NCBI GenBank assembly: GCA_963720695.1
Contig: CAVRGG010000004.1
Coordinates: 62,001-126,000 of the forward strand
From: UBA668 sp963720695
GTDB taxonomy: Bacteria; Actinomycetota; Acidimicrobiia; Acidimicrobiales; Ilumatobacteraceae
Direction: 5' to 3'
Length of the DNA: 64,000 nucleotides
Made by a program: the position numbers and the translations under genes. This document shows positions 26,555 through 35,660 of this stretch, piece after piece. The notes below the pieces were generated by a model, which saw nothing but the letters and a program-made list of their open reading frames with translations, had not been told where the DNA came from and searched no databases. Within the stretch, counting starts at the first letter, position 1, and every line of letters starts with the position of its first letter.

Positions 26555-27821
26555 GTGCGGGCGCTCGCGCAGGTCGCCGACTGGCCCGTCACCACTGCCG
26601 CAGCCGCCGTGACGGCTCCCGACGGCAGCGTGCACACCATCGGTCCGGTCGACCACTCCTTCCGGATCGCCTCGCTCGCCAAGATGCTCGCCGGTTGGGC
26701 GGTGCTGATCGCCTGCGAAGAAGGGATCATGTCCCTCGACCAGCCCGCCGGACAGCCCGGTTGCACGGTGCGGCACCTGCTCGCCCACGCCGGCGGGTAC
26801 GCCTTCGACGGCCCGACGCCGATCGCCACACCGGGCACGCGTCGCATCTACAGCAACACCGGGATCGAGCTCGCCGCGGCGGTCGTTGGCCGACGCGGCG
26901 GAGATGCCCTTCGCCGACTATCTGCACGAAGCGGTGCTCGTCCCGCTCGGCATGACAGCGACGCGATCGAACGGCTCACCCGCCCATGCCGTGTACAGCA
27001 CGGTCTCGGACCTCGTGGCGTTCGTCGCCGAGCTCCGAGCGCCGACGCTGATCTCCGCCGACTCCGCGGCGGCCTTCCACGCCGTGCAGTTCCCCGGCCT
27101 CGCCGGCATCGTGCCCGGAGTCGGGCGCTTCGACCCGTGCCCGTGGGGCCTGGGCACGGAGATCAAGGGCGCGAAATCGCCGCATTGGACCGGGACGCGC
27201 AACTCGCCCGACACGTTCGGACACTTCGGCGGAGCCGGTACCCTCCTGTGGGTGGATCCGGGGGAACACATCGCATGCGTCGCGCTCACCGACCGTCCCT
27301 TCGACGAGTGGTCGGCGCAGGCCCTCGTGTCATGGCCGGCGCTCGCCGACGCCGATCGTGCAGGAGGTCGGCGCGTGACCTTCTCGCCGGGCGATCGCAT
27401 CCGCTACGAGTGCCTCGGCGACGACGGGCTCCCACTCGTGCGATACGGCTTCGTCGGCGGGATCGCAGCCACCGGCGGCCCGCTCGTGGTGATGCTCGAC
27501 GGCGAACTCGGCGGCGACGTCGTCAACCTCAGCCAGGTGCAACCGGTCACGGTCACCACGGTGGAACTGTGCCTGCACGGCGCCGACCTCGTCGACGAGC
27601 CCGAGCTGCGCAGAGGTCTGCTGTCGCTGTGGCACGCCGAGGCGGACACCGCCGGACTCGACATCGACTCGCTGCGCCCGATGGGCGACGGCGAGTGTGA
27701 CGCACCGGGGGGTTGGTGCCTCGCCGAGCTGCAGGCCGGTGGCCAGCGATACGTGCTCCGCGCGGTGAAGTTCGACCACGAGCCCGACATGGTGCGCATC
27801 CGCGCCGAGTTGCCGTGGTGA
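26555..27821 (+). CDS. Serine hydrolase (beta-lactamase family) with C-terminal domain, frame interrupted by one extra base
   Basis: Penicillin-binding-protein/class C beta-lactamase fold. The catalytic SxxK motif is FRIASLAKMLAGW (Ser about residue 38), the second motif is YSN (RRIYSNTGIEL) and the third is HxG (FGHFGGAGTL). The frame breaks near 26885-26890. Removing one G from the GTTGGCC tract joins ELAAAVV to ADAAEMPFADYLHEAVLVPLGM, the normal continuation, giving 421 residues. After the hydrolase domain (about 275 residues) comes a domain of about 140 residues with an SH3-like opening (RVTFSPGDRIRYECLGDDG) that I do not recognise. GTG start 9 bases after the DAHP synthase gene. Confidence 0.78.
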
Positions 27822-28978
27822 CAGCGGCACGACCCGCCGGCTGGTATCCCCTCCTCATCGCCACAGCGAGCATCGGGATCGCCAACAGCGTCGTCTTCTC
27901 CCTCCTCAGCGACCTCCAGGACGCGTACGGCTTCAGCGACGCCGGGCTCGGGCTGATCGCCGGATCCGGCTTTCTCGTCGGGTTGATCGGGCAGATCCTG
28001 CTCGCGCCTTACGCCGACCGCGGCCACTCCAAGCTCCTGCTCATCGCCGGACTCGGCATGGCGGTGGCCGGCAGCATCCTGTTCGCGCTCTCGACCACGC
28101 TGGTGATGCTCGTGCTCTCGCGGGCCGTCGTCGGCTTCTCCAACAGCCTGTTCCTCCCTGCGTCGAGAGCGATGGTGATCAGCGTCAGTGACCAGGACGT
28201 CGCCAAGCGCCTCGGCACCATCAGCGGCGTGGAACTCGCCGGATTCGTGACAGGACCGATGATCGGCGGCATGCTCGTCGACCCGTTCGGCATCAAGGTG
28301 CCGTTCCTCGTCGCCGGGTCGTTCGCACTCGCAGCGGCACTGATGCTCGCTCCCCGCGCGTTGCCGCAGCCTCCCATCGGCGAGCGCCACCGCCTCGCGT
28401 TCGATCTGCTGCGCATTCCCCGCATCCGCGCCGGCGTGCTGATGAGCCTCGCCCTGTTCCTCCCCGTCGGGTTCTACGACGCGACCCTCGATCGTTACCT
28501 CACCGACTTGGGAGCGTCGAACAAGCTGATCAGCCTCGGGTTCCTCGCCTACGGCATCCCGTTCGCACTCCTCGCGACGACGGGCGGACGCATCGCGGAT
28601 CGGCGCGGCGCACTCCGCGTGGCGTTCCTGGCGACGTTGATGGTGGCCCCGATGACCGCCGCCTACGGCTTCATCGGAACGCCCGGGGTGATCGTCGGCC
28701 TCAGCGCGCTGGAAGGGGTGGTGCAGGCCATCGGCGTGCCTGCGTCACAGGCGGTCGTGGCCGGCGGCGCGCCGCTGGGGCGTGCGGCGGCGGCACAGGG
28801 GCTCGCCGGGGCGGGCAACCTGTTGATCGCCGCCGTCACGGCGTATGCCGCGGGCGCGATGTACAAGGGTCTGGGGCCGGAGTGGATGTTCACCATCGCC
28901 GGATGCGGCGTGGCCGGTTTCGCGGTGCTGGCGATGACGCAGCGTCAGCGTCAGCAACGGGCCCTCGCGATCAGCTGA
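27818..28978 (+). CDS. MFS transporter
   Basis: A 386-residue, 12-helix major facilitator. The conserved loop after helix 2 appears as LAPYADRGHSKLLL, and the related loop between helices 8 and 9 as GGRIADRRGALRV. It is most like drug or metabolite efflux members; the substrate is not predictable. The GTG at 27818 overlaps the serine-hydrolase stop (GTGA), so translation is coupled. It converges on the thiolase gene, with 8 shared bases at the 3' ends. Confidence 0.88.
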   Translation: MTAARPAGWYPLLIATASIGIANSVVFSLLSDLQDAYGFSDAGLGLIAGSGFLVGLIGQILLAPYADRGHSKLLLIAGLGMAVAGSILFALSTTLVMLVLSRAVVGFSNSLFLPASRAMVISVSDQDVAKRLGTISGVELAGFVTGPMIGGMLVDPFGIKVPFLVAGSFALAAALMLAPRALPQPPIGERHRLAFDLLRIPRIRAGVLMSLALFLPVGFYDATLDRYLTDLGASNKLISLGFLAYGIPFALLATTGGRIADRRGALRVAFLATLMVAPMTAAYGFIGTPGVIVGLSALEGVVQAIGVPASQAVVAGGAPLGRAAAAQGLAGAGNLLIAAVTAYAAGAMYKGLGPEWMFTIAGCGVAGFAVLAMTQRQRQQRALAIS

Positions 28979-30176
28979 GGCGCTCCACGATCATCGCCAT
29001 GCCCTGCCCGCCGCCGACGCACATGCTCTCCAGACCGTAGGTCTTGTCCTCCCAGTCGAGGCCGTTGAGCAGCGTGGTCATGATGCGCGCACCGGTCATG
29101 CCGAAGGGGTGGCCGAGCGCGATCGCCCCACCGTGGATGTTCATCTGCTTGTCGAGGTCGATGCCGAGGTGACGGGCGGAGCCGATGACCTGACAGGCGA
29201 ACGCCTCGTTGATCTCCACGAGGTCCATCTGATCGATCGTCATGTTGGCGCGGCCGAGGGTCTGGCGGATGGCCTCGATGGGCCCGAGGCCCATGATCTC
29301 CGGGTTCAGCCCGGACACGCCTGATGCCACGATGCGGGCCAGCGGGGTGAGACCCAACTGCTTGGCCTTGGTGTCGCTCATCACGAGCACGGCGGCGGCG
29401 CCGTCGTTGAGCGGGCAGGCGTTGCCAGCGGTGACGGTGCCGTCGGGACGGAAGACCGGCTTGAGCTGGCTGACCGTCTCGTAGTTGGTACCCGGCCGGG
29501 GACCGTCGTCCTTGGAGACGACGGTGCCGTCCTCGAGGGTCAGCGGGGTGATCTCCCGTTCGAAGAAGCCGTTGTCGACGTGCTCGCAGGCCAGGTTCTG
29601 GCTCCGCACGCCGAAGCGGTCCATGTCCTCGCGGCTGATCCCCTCGATCTCGACGACGTTCTCGGCGGTCTGACCCATCGCGATGTACATGTCGGGCAGA
29701 CCCTCGGGCGGGGTCCAAGTGCCCTGGCCGCCCTGGGCACGAAGCTTGGTGCGCTCGCCGGGGCCCTTGAAGATCGGGTTCGGCGCCATGTCGCTGGCAC
29801 CGTTCGCATAGCGGCTCACCGTCTCGACGCCGGCGGCGATGAAGCAGTCGCCCTCGCCTGCCTTGATCGCGTGGAACGCCATGCGAATGGTCTGCAGGCT
29901 GGACGAGCAGTAGCGGTTGACCGTGACGCCGGGAACGTCCTCGAGACCTGCCAGCGCGGCGACCACGCGGCCGATGTTGAAGCCACCCTCGCCCGCCGGC
30001 TGACCGATGCCCATCATCAGGTCTTGCACGTCGGAGGCCTTCACCTGCGGCGCCTTGGCCATGAGGGCCTTGACGATCTGCGCGGCCATGTCGTCAGGGC
30101 GCATGCTGACCAGCGACCCCTTGTTGGCGCGCCCGATCGGGCTGCGGGCGGTGGCGACGATCACGGCTTCGGTCAT
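28971..30176 (-). CDS. Acetyl-CoA acyltransferase (thiolase)
   Basis: A 401-residue thiolase with all three signatures: the acyl-accepting Cys in VNRYCSSSLQTI (about residue 88), NEAFACQVIG with GGAIALGHPFGMTGAR (catalytic His), and the proton-shuttling Cys in SMCVGGGQGMAM at the C terminus. It either cleaves 3-ketoacyl-CoA in beta-oxidation or condenses acetyl-CoA. FadA/FadI-type degradation is more likely, given the P450 and acyl-CoA enzymes in the window. Monocistronic, convergent with the MFS gene. Confidence 0.93.
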   Translation of the reverse strand: MTEAVIVATARSPIGRANKGSLVSMRPDDMAAQIVKALMAKAPQVKASDVQDLMMGIGQPAGEGGFNIGRVVAALAGLEDVPGVTVNRYCSSSLQTIRMAFHAIKAGEGDCFIAAGVETVSRYANGASDMAPNPIFKGPGERTKLRAQGGQGTWTPPEGLPDMYIAMGQTAENVVEIEGISREDMDRFGVRSQNLACEHVDNGFFEREITPLTLEDGTVVSKDDGPRPGTNYETVSQLKPVFRPDGTVTAGNACPLNDGAAAVLVMSDTKAKQLGLTPLARIVASGVSGLNPEIMGLGPIEAIRQTLGRANMTIDQMDLVEINEAFACQVIGSARHLGIDLDKQMNIHGGAIALGHPFGMTGARIMTTLLNGLDWEDKTYGLESMCVGGGQGMAMIVERLS

Positions 30177-30263
30177 GGAACTTCCCCCTCGGGCTTCGGA
30201 ACAACGAAGCGCAGCGTAGCTACCGGTGGGTAGCTTGCTGCAACCCGACGGGGCTTCGACGGG

Positions 30264-30980
30264 TCAGTTGGTGCGCACCACGCGGAAGCCCTCGGCGAGG
30301 CGATCCGCCGCCAGTCCGTTCGCGACCGCCGTGGCGTTCATCCACTGCCGCACCCGCACCTGCATGCCCTCGGGGTCGGGGTGCTGGCTCTGGTGCGACA
30401 GAAGTGCGTCGAACTTGCGGTCGATGAAGTCGGTGACGTCGATGGCGTCGGTGATCACCGGATGACCCGAGACCCACATCTCCTCCACCGTCCAGGGCTC
30501 ATGGCCCTGCTCGAGCAGATCGGGGAAGGCGAACGGGTTGCGGGCGTCGGGGTACACCGCACACATCGCTGCCTCGCCGGCCGCGAGGTGGTCGGGGTGG
30601 CTGGCGAAGACACGGTCGAGGTTGCGCTCGGGCGACTGGCCGACGACCACTGTCGGCCGGACCTCACGGATGACACGGCTGATGTCGCGACGAAGGTCGA
30701 GCGTGCATTCCAGGCGTCCGTCGGGGTAGCCGAGGAACACCAGGTCGTGCACCCCGACCGCGTGGGCCGCTTCGGTCTGCTCCTTACGCCGGGTCGCGGC
30801 CATCTCGGCCCTGCTGACGGAGCGATCGCTGCCGCCCGCATCCCCGTCGGTGACGATGCAGTAGGTGACATGGACGCCGTTGGTCGTCAGCCAGGCCATG
30901 GTGCCCGCCGAGCCGAAGTCGACGTCGTCGGGGTGGGCCATCACGACGAGCAGGCGGTCGATCTCTGAGGGTTGCAACAC
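30264..30980 (-). CDS. PIG-L family deacetylase (LmbE-like)
   Basis: A zinc-dependent N-acetylglucosaminyl or mycothiol-conjugate deacetylase, 238 residues. The zinc motif AHPDDVDFGSAGT is at residue 15 and the second zinc His motif ASHPDHLAAGEAA near 130. MshB/Mca carry AHPDDE; here Val replaces that Glu, a variant common in this branch. It could be a mycothiol S-conjugate amidase, but substrate assignment from sequence is not safe. GTG start, divergent from the P450 gene with a 34-base gap. Confidence 0.88.
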   Translation of the reverse strand: MLQPSEIDRLLVVMAHPDDVDFGSAGTMAWLTTNGVHVTYCIVTDGDAGGSDRSVSRAEMAATRRKEQTEAAHAVGVHDLVFLGYPDGRLECTLDLRRDISRVIREVRPTVVVGQSPERNLDRVFASHPDHLAAGEAAMCAVYPDARNPFAFPDLLEQGHEPWTVEEMWVSGHPVITDAIDVTDFIDRKFDALLSHQSQHPDPEGMQVRVRQWMNATAVANGLAADRLAEGFRVVRTN

Positions 30981-31014
30981 GTCCGCCAGCTTAGGGCCGG
31001 GTTACGATCCGCCG

Positions 31015-32268
31015 ATGCAACTCGCCGACATGGCCCTGGGCACCTTCGACCTGTCAGATCCGGAGTTCTGGATCGCGCCACGTGAGGTGCGCGAGGGCGC
31101 CTTCCACACCCTTCGCAACGAACGGCCCGTGAGCTGGTGGGAGGAGTTCGACTTCCCCGACGCCCAGTTCCCCCGCGGCCCCGGCTACTGGTCCCTGGTC
31201 AACCACGAGGACATCTGGCACGTCAGTCGCAACCCCCAGCTGTTCGCGAGCGGCCAGGGCGTCAACATCGGCGACATGCCGCTCGAGATCGGCGAGTTCT
31301 TCGGCTCGATGATCATGATGGACGACCCCAAGCACTTCCGGCTGCGTTCGATCGTGTCGAAGGGCTTCACGCCGAAGGAGATCGCTCGCGTCGAGGAGTA
31401 CGTGAAGGAGAAGGCGACGGGTGTGGTCGACCGGCTGCTGGAGGAGTTCCCCGGGCGCGAATGCGACTTCGTCCACGAAGTCGCGGCGCCGCTGCCGCTG
31501 CAGATCATCTGCGAGATGATGGGCATCCCCAAGGCCGACGAGGCACAGATGTTCGCATGGACCAACGTGATCCTCGGCGTCGGTGACCCCGAGTTCACGA
31601 CGACGTTCGAGGACCTCGTCAGTGCGGGCATGGGCCTGTTCCAGTACGCACAGGCCCTGGGCGAGGATCGTTTGGCGACACCACGCGAGGACCTCACGTC
31701 GATCATGATGCACGCCGAGGTCGACGGCGAGCGACTGACGGCGCAGGAGTTCGGCTCGTTCTTCATCCTGCTCGTCGTGGCCGGCAACGAGACCACCCGC
31801 AACGCCATCAGTCACGGGATGCGCCTCCTCACCCAGCACCCCGACCAACGCTCGCTGTGGTGGGACAACTGGGATGCGAACACCAAGACCGCTGTCGACG
31901 AGATCGTTCGCTACGCCACGCCCGTCATCCACTTCCGGCGGACGGCCACCGAGGACACCGTGGTCGGTGGACAGGAGATCCTCGCCGGACAGAAGTTGAT
32001 CATGTGGTACAACTCGGCCAACCGTGATCCGAAGGTGTACGCCGACCCCTACCGCTTCGACGTCACGCGGCAGCCGCAACCCGCGCAGGTCGGCTTCGGC
32101 GCGGGAGGCCCTCACTTCTGTCTCGGCGCCAACCTCGCCCGCCGGGAGATCGCCGTGATGTTCGACGAGCTCCGCCGCCGCATGCCCACGATCCAGACCG
32201 TCGGCGAGCCCGACTACCTGCAGAGCAACTTCATCAACGGCATCAAGCGGATGCGCTGCACCTGGTGA
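31015..32268 (+). CDS. Cytochrome P450
   Basis: A 417-residue soluble bacterial P450. The I-helix oxygen motif is VVAGNETTRNAI (AGNET), the K-helix ExxR is EIVR, and the haem loop is FGAGGPHFCLGANLARRE with the Cys thiolate ligand. The overall pattern is nearest the CYP125/CYP142/linalool-hydroxylase set used by actinobacteria for steroids and terpenoids. The ATG at 31015 gives the normal N terminus. It needs ferredoxin and reductase partners, which are not encoded here. Confidence 0.94.
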   Translation: MQLADMALGTFDLSDPEFWIAPREVREGAFHTLRNERPVSWWEEFDFPDAQFPRGPGYWSLVNHEDIWHVSRNPQLFASGQGVNIGDMPLEIGEFFGSMIMMDDPKHFRLRSIVSKGFTPKEIARVEEYVKEKATGVVDRLLEEFPGRECDFVHEVAAPLPLQIICEMMGIPKADEAQMFAWTNVILGVGDPEFTTTFEDLVSAGMGLFQYAQALGEDRLATPREDLTSIMMHAEVDGERLTAQEFGSFFILLVVAGNETTRNAISHGMRLLTQHPDQRSLWWDNWDANTKTAVDEIVRYATPVIHFRRTATEDTVVGGQEILAGQKLIMWYNSANRDPKVYADPYRFDVTRQPQPAQVGFGAGGPHFCLGANLARREIAVMFDELRRRMPTIQTVGEPDYLQSNFINGIKRMRCTW

Positions 32269-32295
32269 CCACACGCGTCACGAGGTGTGGACGTC

Positions 32296-32976
32296 TCAGG
32301 CCGTCCGCGAATCGCGAGGCAGGTGCTCCACATCGCTGAGGCGTGTGAGCGCGAAGGTGTGCCCGTCGGCCAACTGAATGCTGCGCAGCCGCGTGATGGA
32401 GGCGTGGTGGGTGACGAATCGGTCCCATTCCCACGGCACGGGATCGAGGCCCAGCAGATGACAGAGCAGGACGCCGTTGGTGCCGGCATGGGCGACGACG
32501 GCGATGCGCAGGTCCGGGCGGTCGAGATGCCACACGGGGAGGGTCTGCTTGGCTCGGTACATCCCTCGCGAGGCCCAGAAGTCGACAGCACCGGCCCGGA
32601 CGCGCTCGACGAACTCCCGCGGCGGCTCTCCCCCGCCTGACAGACCGTGCCAACGGTCTTCGGCGGCGCGGGCCTTCTCCTCCTCGTAGGCCGTCCTCGC
32701 CAGTTCGGCCGGCGTGCCGTGCCAGTTCGGCTCGCGGATCTCCTCCAGGAACGGCTCGATCGCTTCGTCGTGCCCCAGTGCGGTGCGCAGCGGCACCGCG
32801 GTCTGGCGAGCACGCCGCAGGGGCGAGACGATGATCTCGTCGAAGGACTCAGCGGCGAGCTCGGTGCCCACGCACTCCGCTTGCATCCGGCCCCGATCGG
32901 TGAGCGGCGGGTCGACGACGTTGAGGCCTTCGCGAACCCATTCGGGTTCGCCGTGGCGAATGAGCACGATCTCCAT
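32296..32976 (-). CDS. Histidine phosphatase family protein (phosphoglycerate-mutase-like)
   Basis: A 226-residue branch-1 histidine phosphatase. The nucleophile motif LIRHGEPEW is at residue 5, the second Arg/His set SPLRRARQTAV about 55, the acid residue is in FLEEIREPNWHGT and the late His in VVAHAGTNGVLLCHLL. It dephosphorylates a small molecule of unknown identity. ATG 32976 is chosen since the phosphatase fold begins at once; an upstream in-frame start at 33024 would add an unneeded hydrophobic segment. Confidence 0.92.
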   Translation of the reverse strand: MEIVLIRHGEPEWVREGLNVVDPPLTDRGRMQAECVGTELAAESFDEIIVSPLRRARQTAVPLRTALGHDEAIEPFLEEIREPNWHGTPAELARTAYEEEKARAAEDRWHGLSGGGEPPREFVERVRAGAVDFWASRGMYRAKQTLPVWHLDRPDLRIAVVAHAGTNGVLLCHLLGLDPVPWEWDRFVTHHASITRLRSIQLADGHTFALTRLSDVEHLPRDSRTA

Positions 32977-33028
32977 CACCACCGACTGTAGAGCGAGGAG
33001 CGCCGGCGCGACGGATAGCGTCACCGCC

Positions 33029-33868
33029 GTGAGTCTTCCGAGCGGGCCGGCAGGGTGGCATCCAGATCCGACTCGGCGCTACGAGTACCGGTACTACAAC
33101 GGGACCCAGTGGACCGCCGACGTCTCCGTGGGCGGGCGTCGTTTCGTCGATCCCGCCGGCACTCCGGGCCAGCCGGGCCAGTCGGGAAGTCCCGGCTGGT
33201 CGGGTCAGGCGGGCCAACCGGGATGGTCCGGGCCGGCAGGGTGGTCGGGGCAAGGCGGCCAGCCGGGGTGGTCCGGCCAGCAGGGATGGGCACCCGCCAC
33301 CCCCGAATCGCCACGCGGCGGACGCGGCATGGCAATCGCGTCCTTCGTCGTCGCTCTCGTCTCGCTGCTGACCGCATGGGTCCCGTTCCTCTTCGTGCTG
33401 GCCGGGGTCGGGGCGATCGCCGCCTTCATCTTCGGCATCATCGGGATCCGCGCCGCCGCCCAACGCGAGGGACGCGGCCGCGGGTTCGCCATCACCGGCA
33501 TCGTGGTGTCGATCGCCGCACTCGCGCTGTGCACCGTCGGCTTCGTGTTCACCCGGGCCGTGCTGCGCGAGTTCGGGGGCTACCTCGACCCCGGTCCGTA
33601 CACCGTGCAGATCGTCGCCTGCGACAGGGCCAACGGCGCCGTCACCGCGACGGCCACGATCGTCAACAACGACGACTCCGTCCACGACTACCAGATCACC
33701 ATCGACTACACGGCCGGCGGCCGCGTGCTGGATTCGGATCTGGTTCGGGTGAACAACGTGCCCCCGGGGGAGACGGTGCAGTTCGAGTCGACCTCGTACG
33801 TCACCAGCCCACTGCAGATCAGCTGTGTTCCGGGCGACGTCTTCGGACCCGACCCGTTCGGTCGGTGA
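33029..33868 (+). CDS. DUF2510/DUF4190-type membrane protein with Gly/Gln/Pro-Trp repeat linker
   Basis: A 279-residue membrane protein. The N-terminal DUF2510 motif (GWHPDPTRRYEYRYYNGTQW) is followed by an 80-residue low-complexity linker with repeats of the type GQPGWSG, then two or three hydrophobic helices with a DUF4190-like turn (GIIGIRAAAQREGRGRGFAI), and an extracytoplasmic beta-domain of about 95 residues (YTVQIVACDRANGAVTATAT, DYQITIDYTAGG). Function unknown; such proteins are common in actinobacterial envelopes. GTG start at 33029. Confidence 0.8.
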   Translation: MSLPSGPAGWHPDPTRRYEYRYYNGTQWTADVSVGGRRFVDPAGTPGQPGQSGSPGWSGQAGQPGWSGPAGWSGQGGQPGWSGQQGWAPATPESPRGGRGMAIASFVVALVSLLTAWVPFLFVLAGVGAIAAFIFGIIGIRAAAQREGRGRGFAITGIVVSIAALALCTVGFVFTRAVLREFGGYLDPGPYTVQIVACDRANGAVTATATIVNNDDSVHDYQITIDYTAGGRVLDSDLVRVNNVPPGETVQFESTSYVTSPLQISCVPGDVFGPDPFGR

Positions 33869-33875
33869 GCGAACC

Positions 33876-35660
33876 TCAGCCCGCCGAGGTGGCCGCCACC
33901 CACGCCTCGAACATCCGCGAGTAGGCACCCTCCAGGAGGATCAGGTCGCTGTGCGGTCCGTCCTCGACGAGACGGCCGTGCTCGAGCACCAGCACCCGAT
34001 CGGCGCGGGCCGCCGTGGACAAGCGATGGGCGATGGCGATCGTGGTGCGGCCCGACGCGAGCCGCTCGAGGGCACGCGCGAGGCGGACCTCGGTGAGTGC
34101 GTCGACCGAGGACGTCGCCTCGTCGAGCACGAGCACGTCGGGGTCGACGAGCGACGCTCGGATCAGCGCGACCAGCTGCCGCTCACCGGCGGAGAGCTGG
34201 TTGCCGCGCTCTCCCACTTCCGTGTCGATGCCGTCCGGCAGGGTGTCGAGCCAGTCGTCGAGGTCGAGGTCGGCGATGGCCCGCTCGAGGTCTGCCGGGG
34301 AGAGATCGGGCTTGGCGAAGCGAAGGTTGGCCGCGATGGTGCCCTCGAAGAGGAACGGCTCCTGGGGCACCACCGTCAGTCTCGTGCGAAGGTCCGCGTT
34401 GCTGACACGGGTGAGGGGCACGCCCCCGACGAGGACCGAACCAGCGGAGGGATCGGCGAGACGGGCCACCAGTCGCCCGAGCGTGGTCTTGCCGGATCCG
34501 GTCTCGCCGACCACGGCCACCTGTTGACCGGCGGGGATGTGCACCGACACCCCGGTGAGCACCGGAGGCTCGTCGCTGTCACCGCGGGTGCGATAACTGA
34601 AGTCGACGCGATCGATGGTGACGGCGAGCGCGCCAGGGGCCAGCGTCATCGGGACCTGCGGCTCGGGGGGACCGATCGGGATCTCCAGCACACCGAGCAC
34701 TCGGCGCATGCCGGCGACCGCGGTCTGGGTCTGGTCGAGCACCTCGGTGAACTCGGCGATGGGTTCCAGGAACCGATAGGTCAGGAAGAGGAACCCCACC
34801 ATCGCGCCGGCGGTGAGGCCGCTGCCCGGGCCGCGCACGAGGCCGGTGACGACGACGGCCGACACCGTGAGCACACCGAACACCTCGCCGGAGGGGAACA
34901 GGAAGGCGCCGATCGTGCCGGCCCGGATGAACGAGTTCGAGCGCTGGTGACTGGCTGCCTTCACCTGTTCCGCGTAGTGCTCGCCGGCGCCGTAGGAACG
35001 CAGCGTCTCGGCGCCGGCGACGACCTCGCTGATCTGTGTCATCACCTGCGCGTTCTCGGCACGGGCCGAGTCGTAGGCCTGGACGAGGTGCCGTTGCACG
35101 CGCTGCAGCACGAAGGCCAGCGGCGCCGCCACGACGAAGGCGACGACGGCGAGCGCCCAGTCGTAGGCGAGCATCACGCCGGCAACGAGCAGCATCAGGG
35201 TGCCGTCGAGCAACCAGGCCAGGCCACCCCACTGGAAGAACTGGGCCAGCGTCTCGACGTCGGAGGTGACTCGGGCCACGAGCGCACCCTTCCGCTCCTC
35301 GCTGTGGTCGGCGATGCTCAGCCGGTGGATGTGTTCGAAGAGGCTGACCCGCAGCGAGTAGAGCGCCTCCTCGCTGCGCTGGCCCAGCCGGTACACGGCG
35401 GTGCGCTGTGCCCAGGTGGCGATGCAGATCACGACGAAGGCGATGATGGCGAGGTTGGTGACCGTGCCGACCTTCACGCCGTCGGCGGACAACCCGCGGT
35501 CGATCGCCTGTTGCACGAGGATCGGGATCACGACACGGCCGGCGGCTCCCACCATCGCCAGGCCGAGCGTGGTGACGAAGCCGATGCGAAGCGCCGGCGC
35601 GGCGCGGACGCCCTTGCCGATGGTCTCGACCGCGCTCCAGCGGCTGATGGGCTCGCTCAT
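33876..35660 (-). CDS. ABC exporter half-transporter, catalytically competent ATPase
   Basis: A 594-residue type IV ABC exporter: six membrane helices (about residues 20-320) and an ATPase domain (340-594). Walker A is VVGETGSGKTT, the Q-loop VVPQEPF, Walker B with catalytic Glu VLVLDEATSSVD, and the switch His IAIAHRLST. The signature motif, however, is LSAGERQ instead of LSGGQ. With the upstream half-transporter it makes a heterodimer. Its intact Walker B pairs with the partner's intact LSGGQ to form the active site. Genes overlap by 4 bases (ATGA). Substrate probably hydrophobic drugs or lipids (family knowledge). Confidence 0.93.
   Translation of the reverse strand: MSEPISRWSAVETIGKGVRAAPALRIGFVTTLGLAMVGAAGRVVIPILVQQAIDRGLSADGVKVGTVTNLAIIAFVVICIATWAQRTAVYRLGQRSEEALYSLRVSLFEHIHRLSIADHSEERKGALVARVTSDVETLAQFFQWGGLAWLLDGTLMLLVAGVMLAYDWALAVVAFVVAAPLAFVLQRVQRHLVQAYDSARAENAQVMTQISEVVAGAETLRSYGAGEHYAEQVKAASHQRSNSFIRAGTIGAFLFPSGEVFGVLTVSAVVVTGLVRGPGSGLTAGAMVGFLFLTYRFLEPIAEFTEVLDQTQTAVAGMRRVLGVLEIPIGPPEPQVPMTLAPGALAVTIDRVDFSYRTRGDSDEPPVLTGVSVHIPAGQQVAVVGETGSGKTTLGRLVARLADPSAGSVLVGGVPLTRVSNADLRTRLTVVPQEPFLFEGTIAANLRFAKPDLSPADLERAIADLDLDDWLDTLPDGIDTEVGERGNQLSAGERQLVALIRASLVDPDVLVLDEATSSVDALTEVRLARALERLASGRTTIAIAHRLSTAARADRVLVLEHGRLVEDGPHSDLILLEGAYSRMFEAWVAATSAG

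Noticed and set aside
33160..33300. Repetitive GC-rich DNA that might be a CRISPR-like or tandem repeat array
   Set aside because: It encodes the in-frame Gly/Gln/Pro-Trp linker of the DUF2510 protein; the repeats follow codons, not a spacer pattern.
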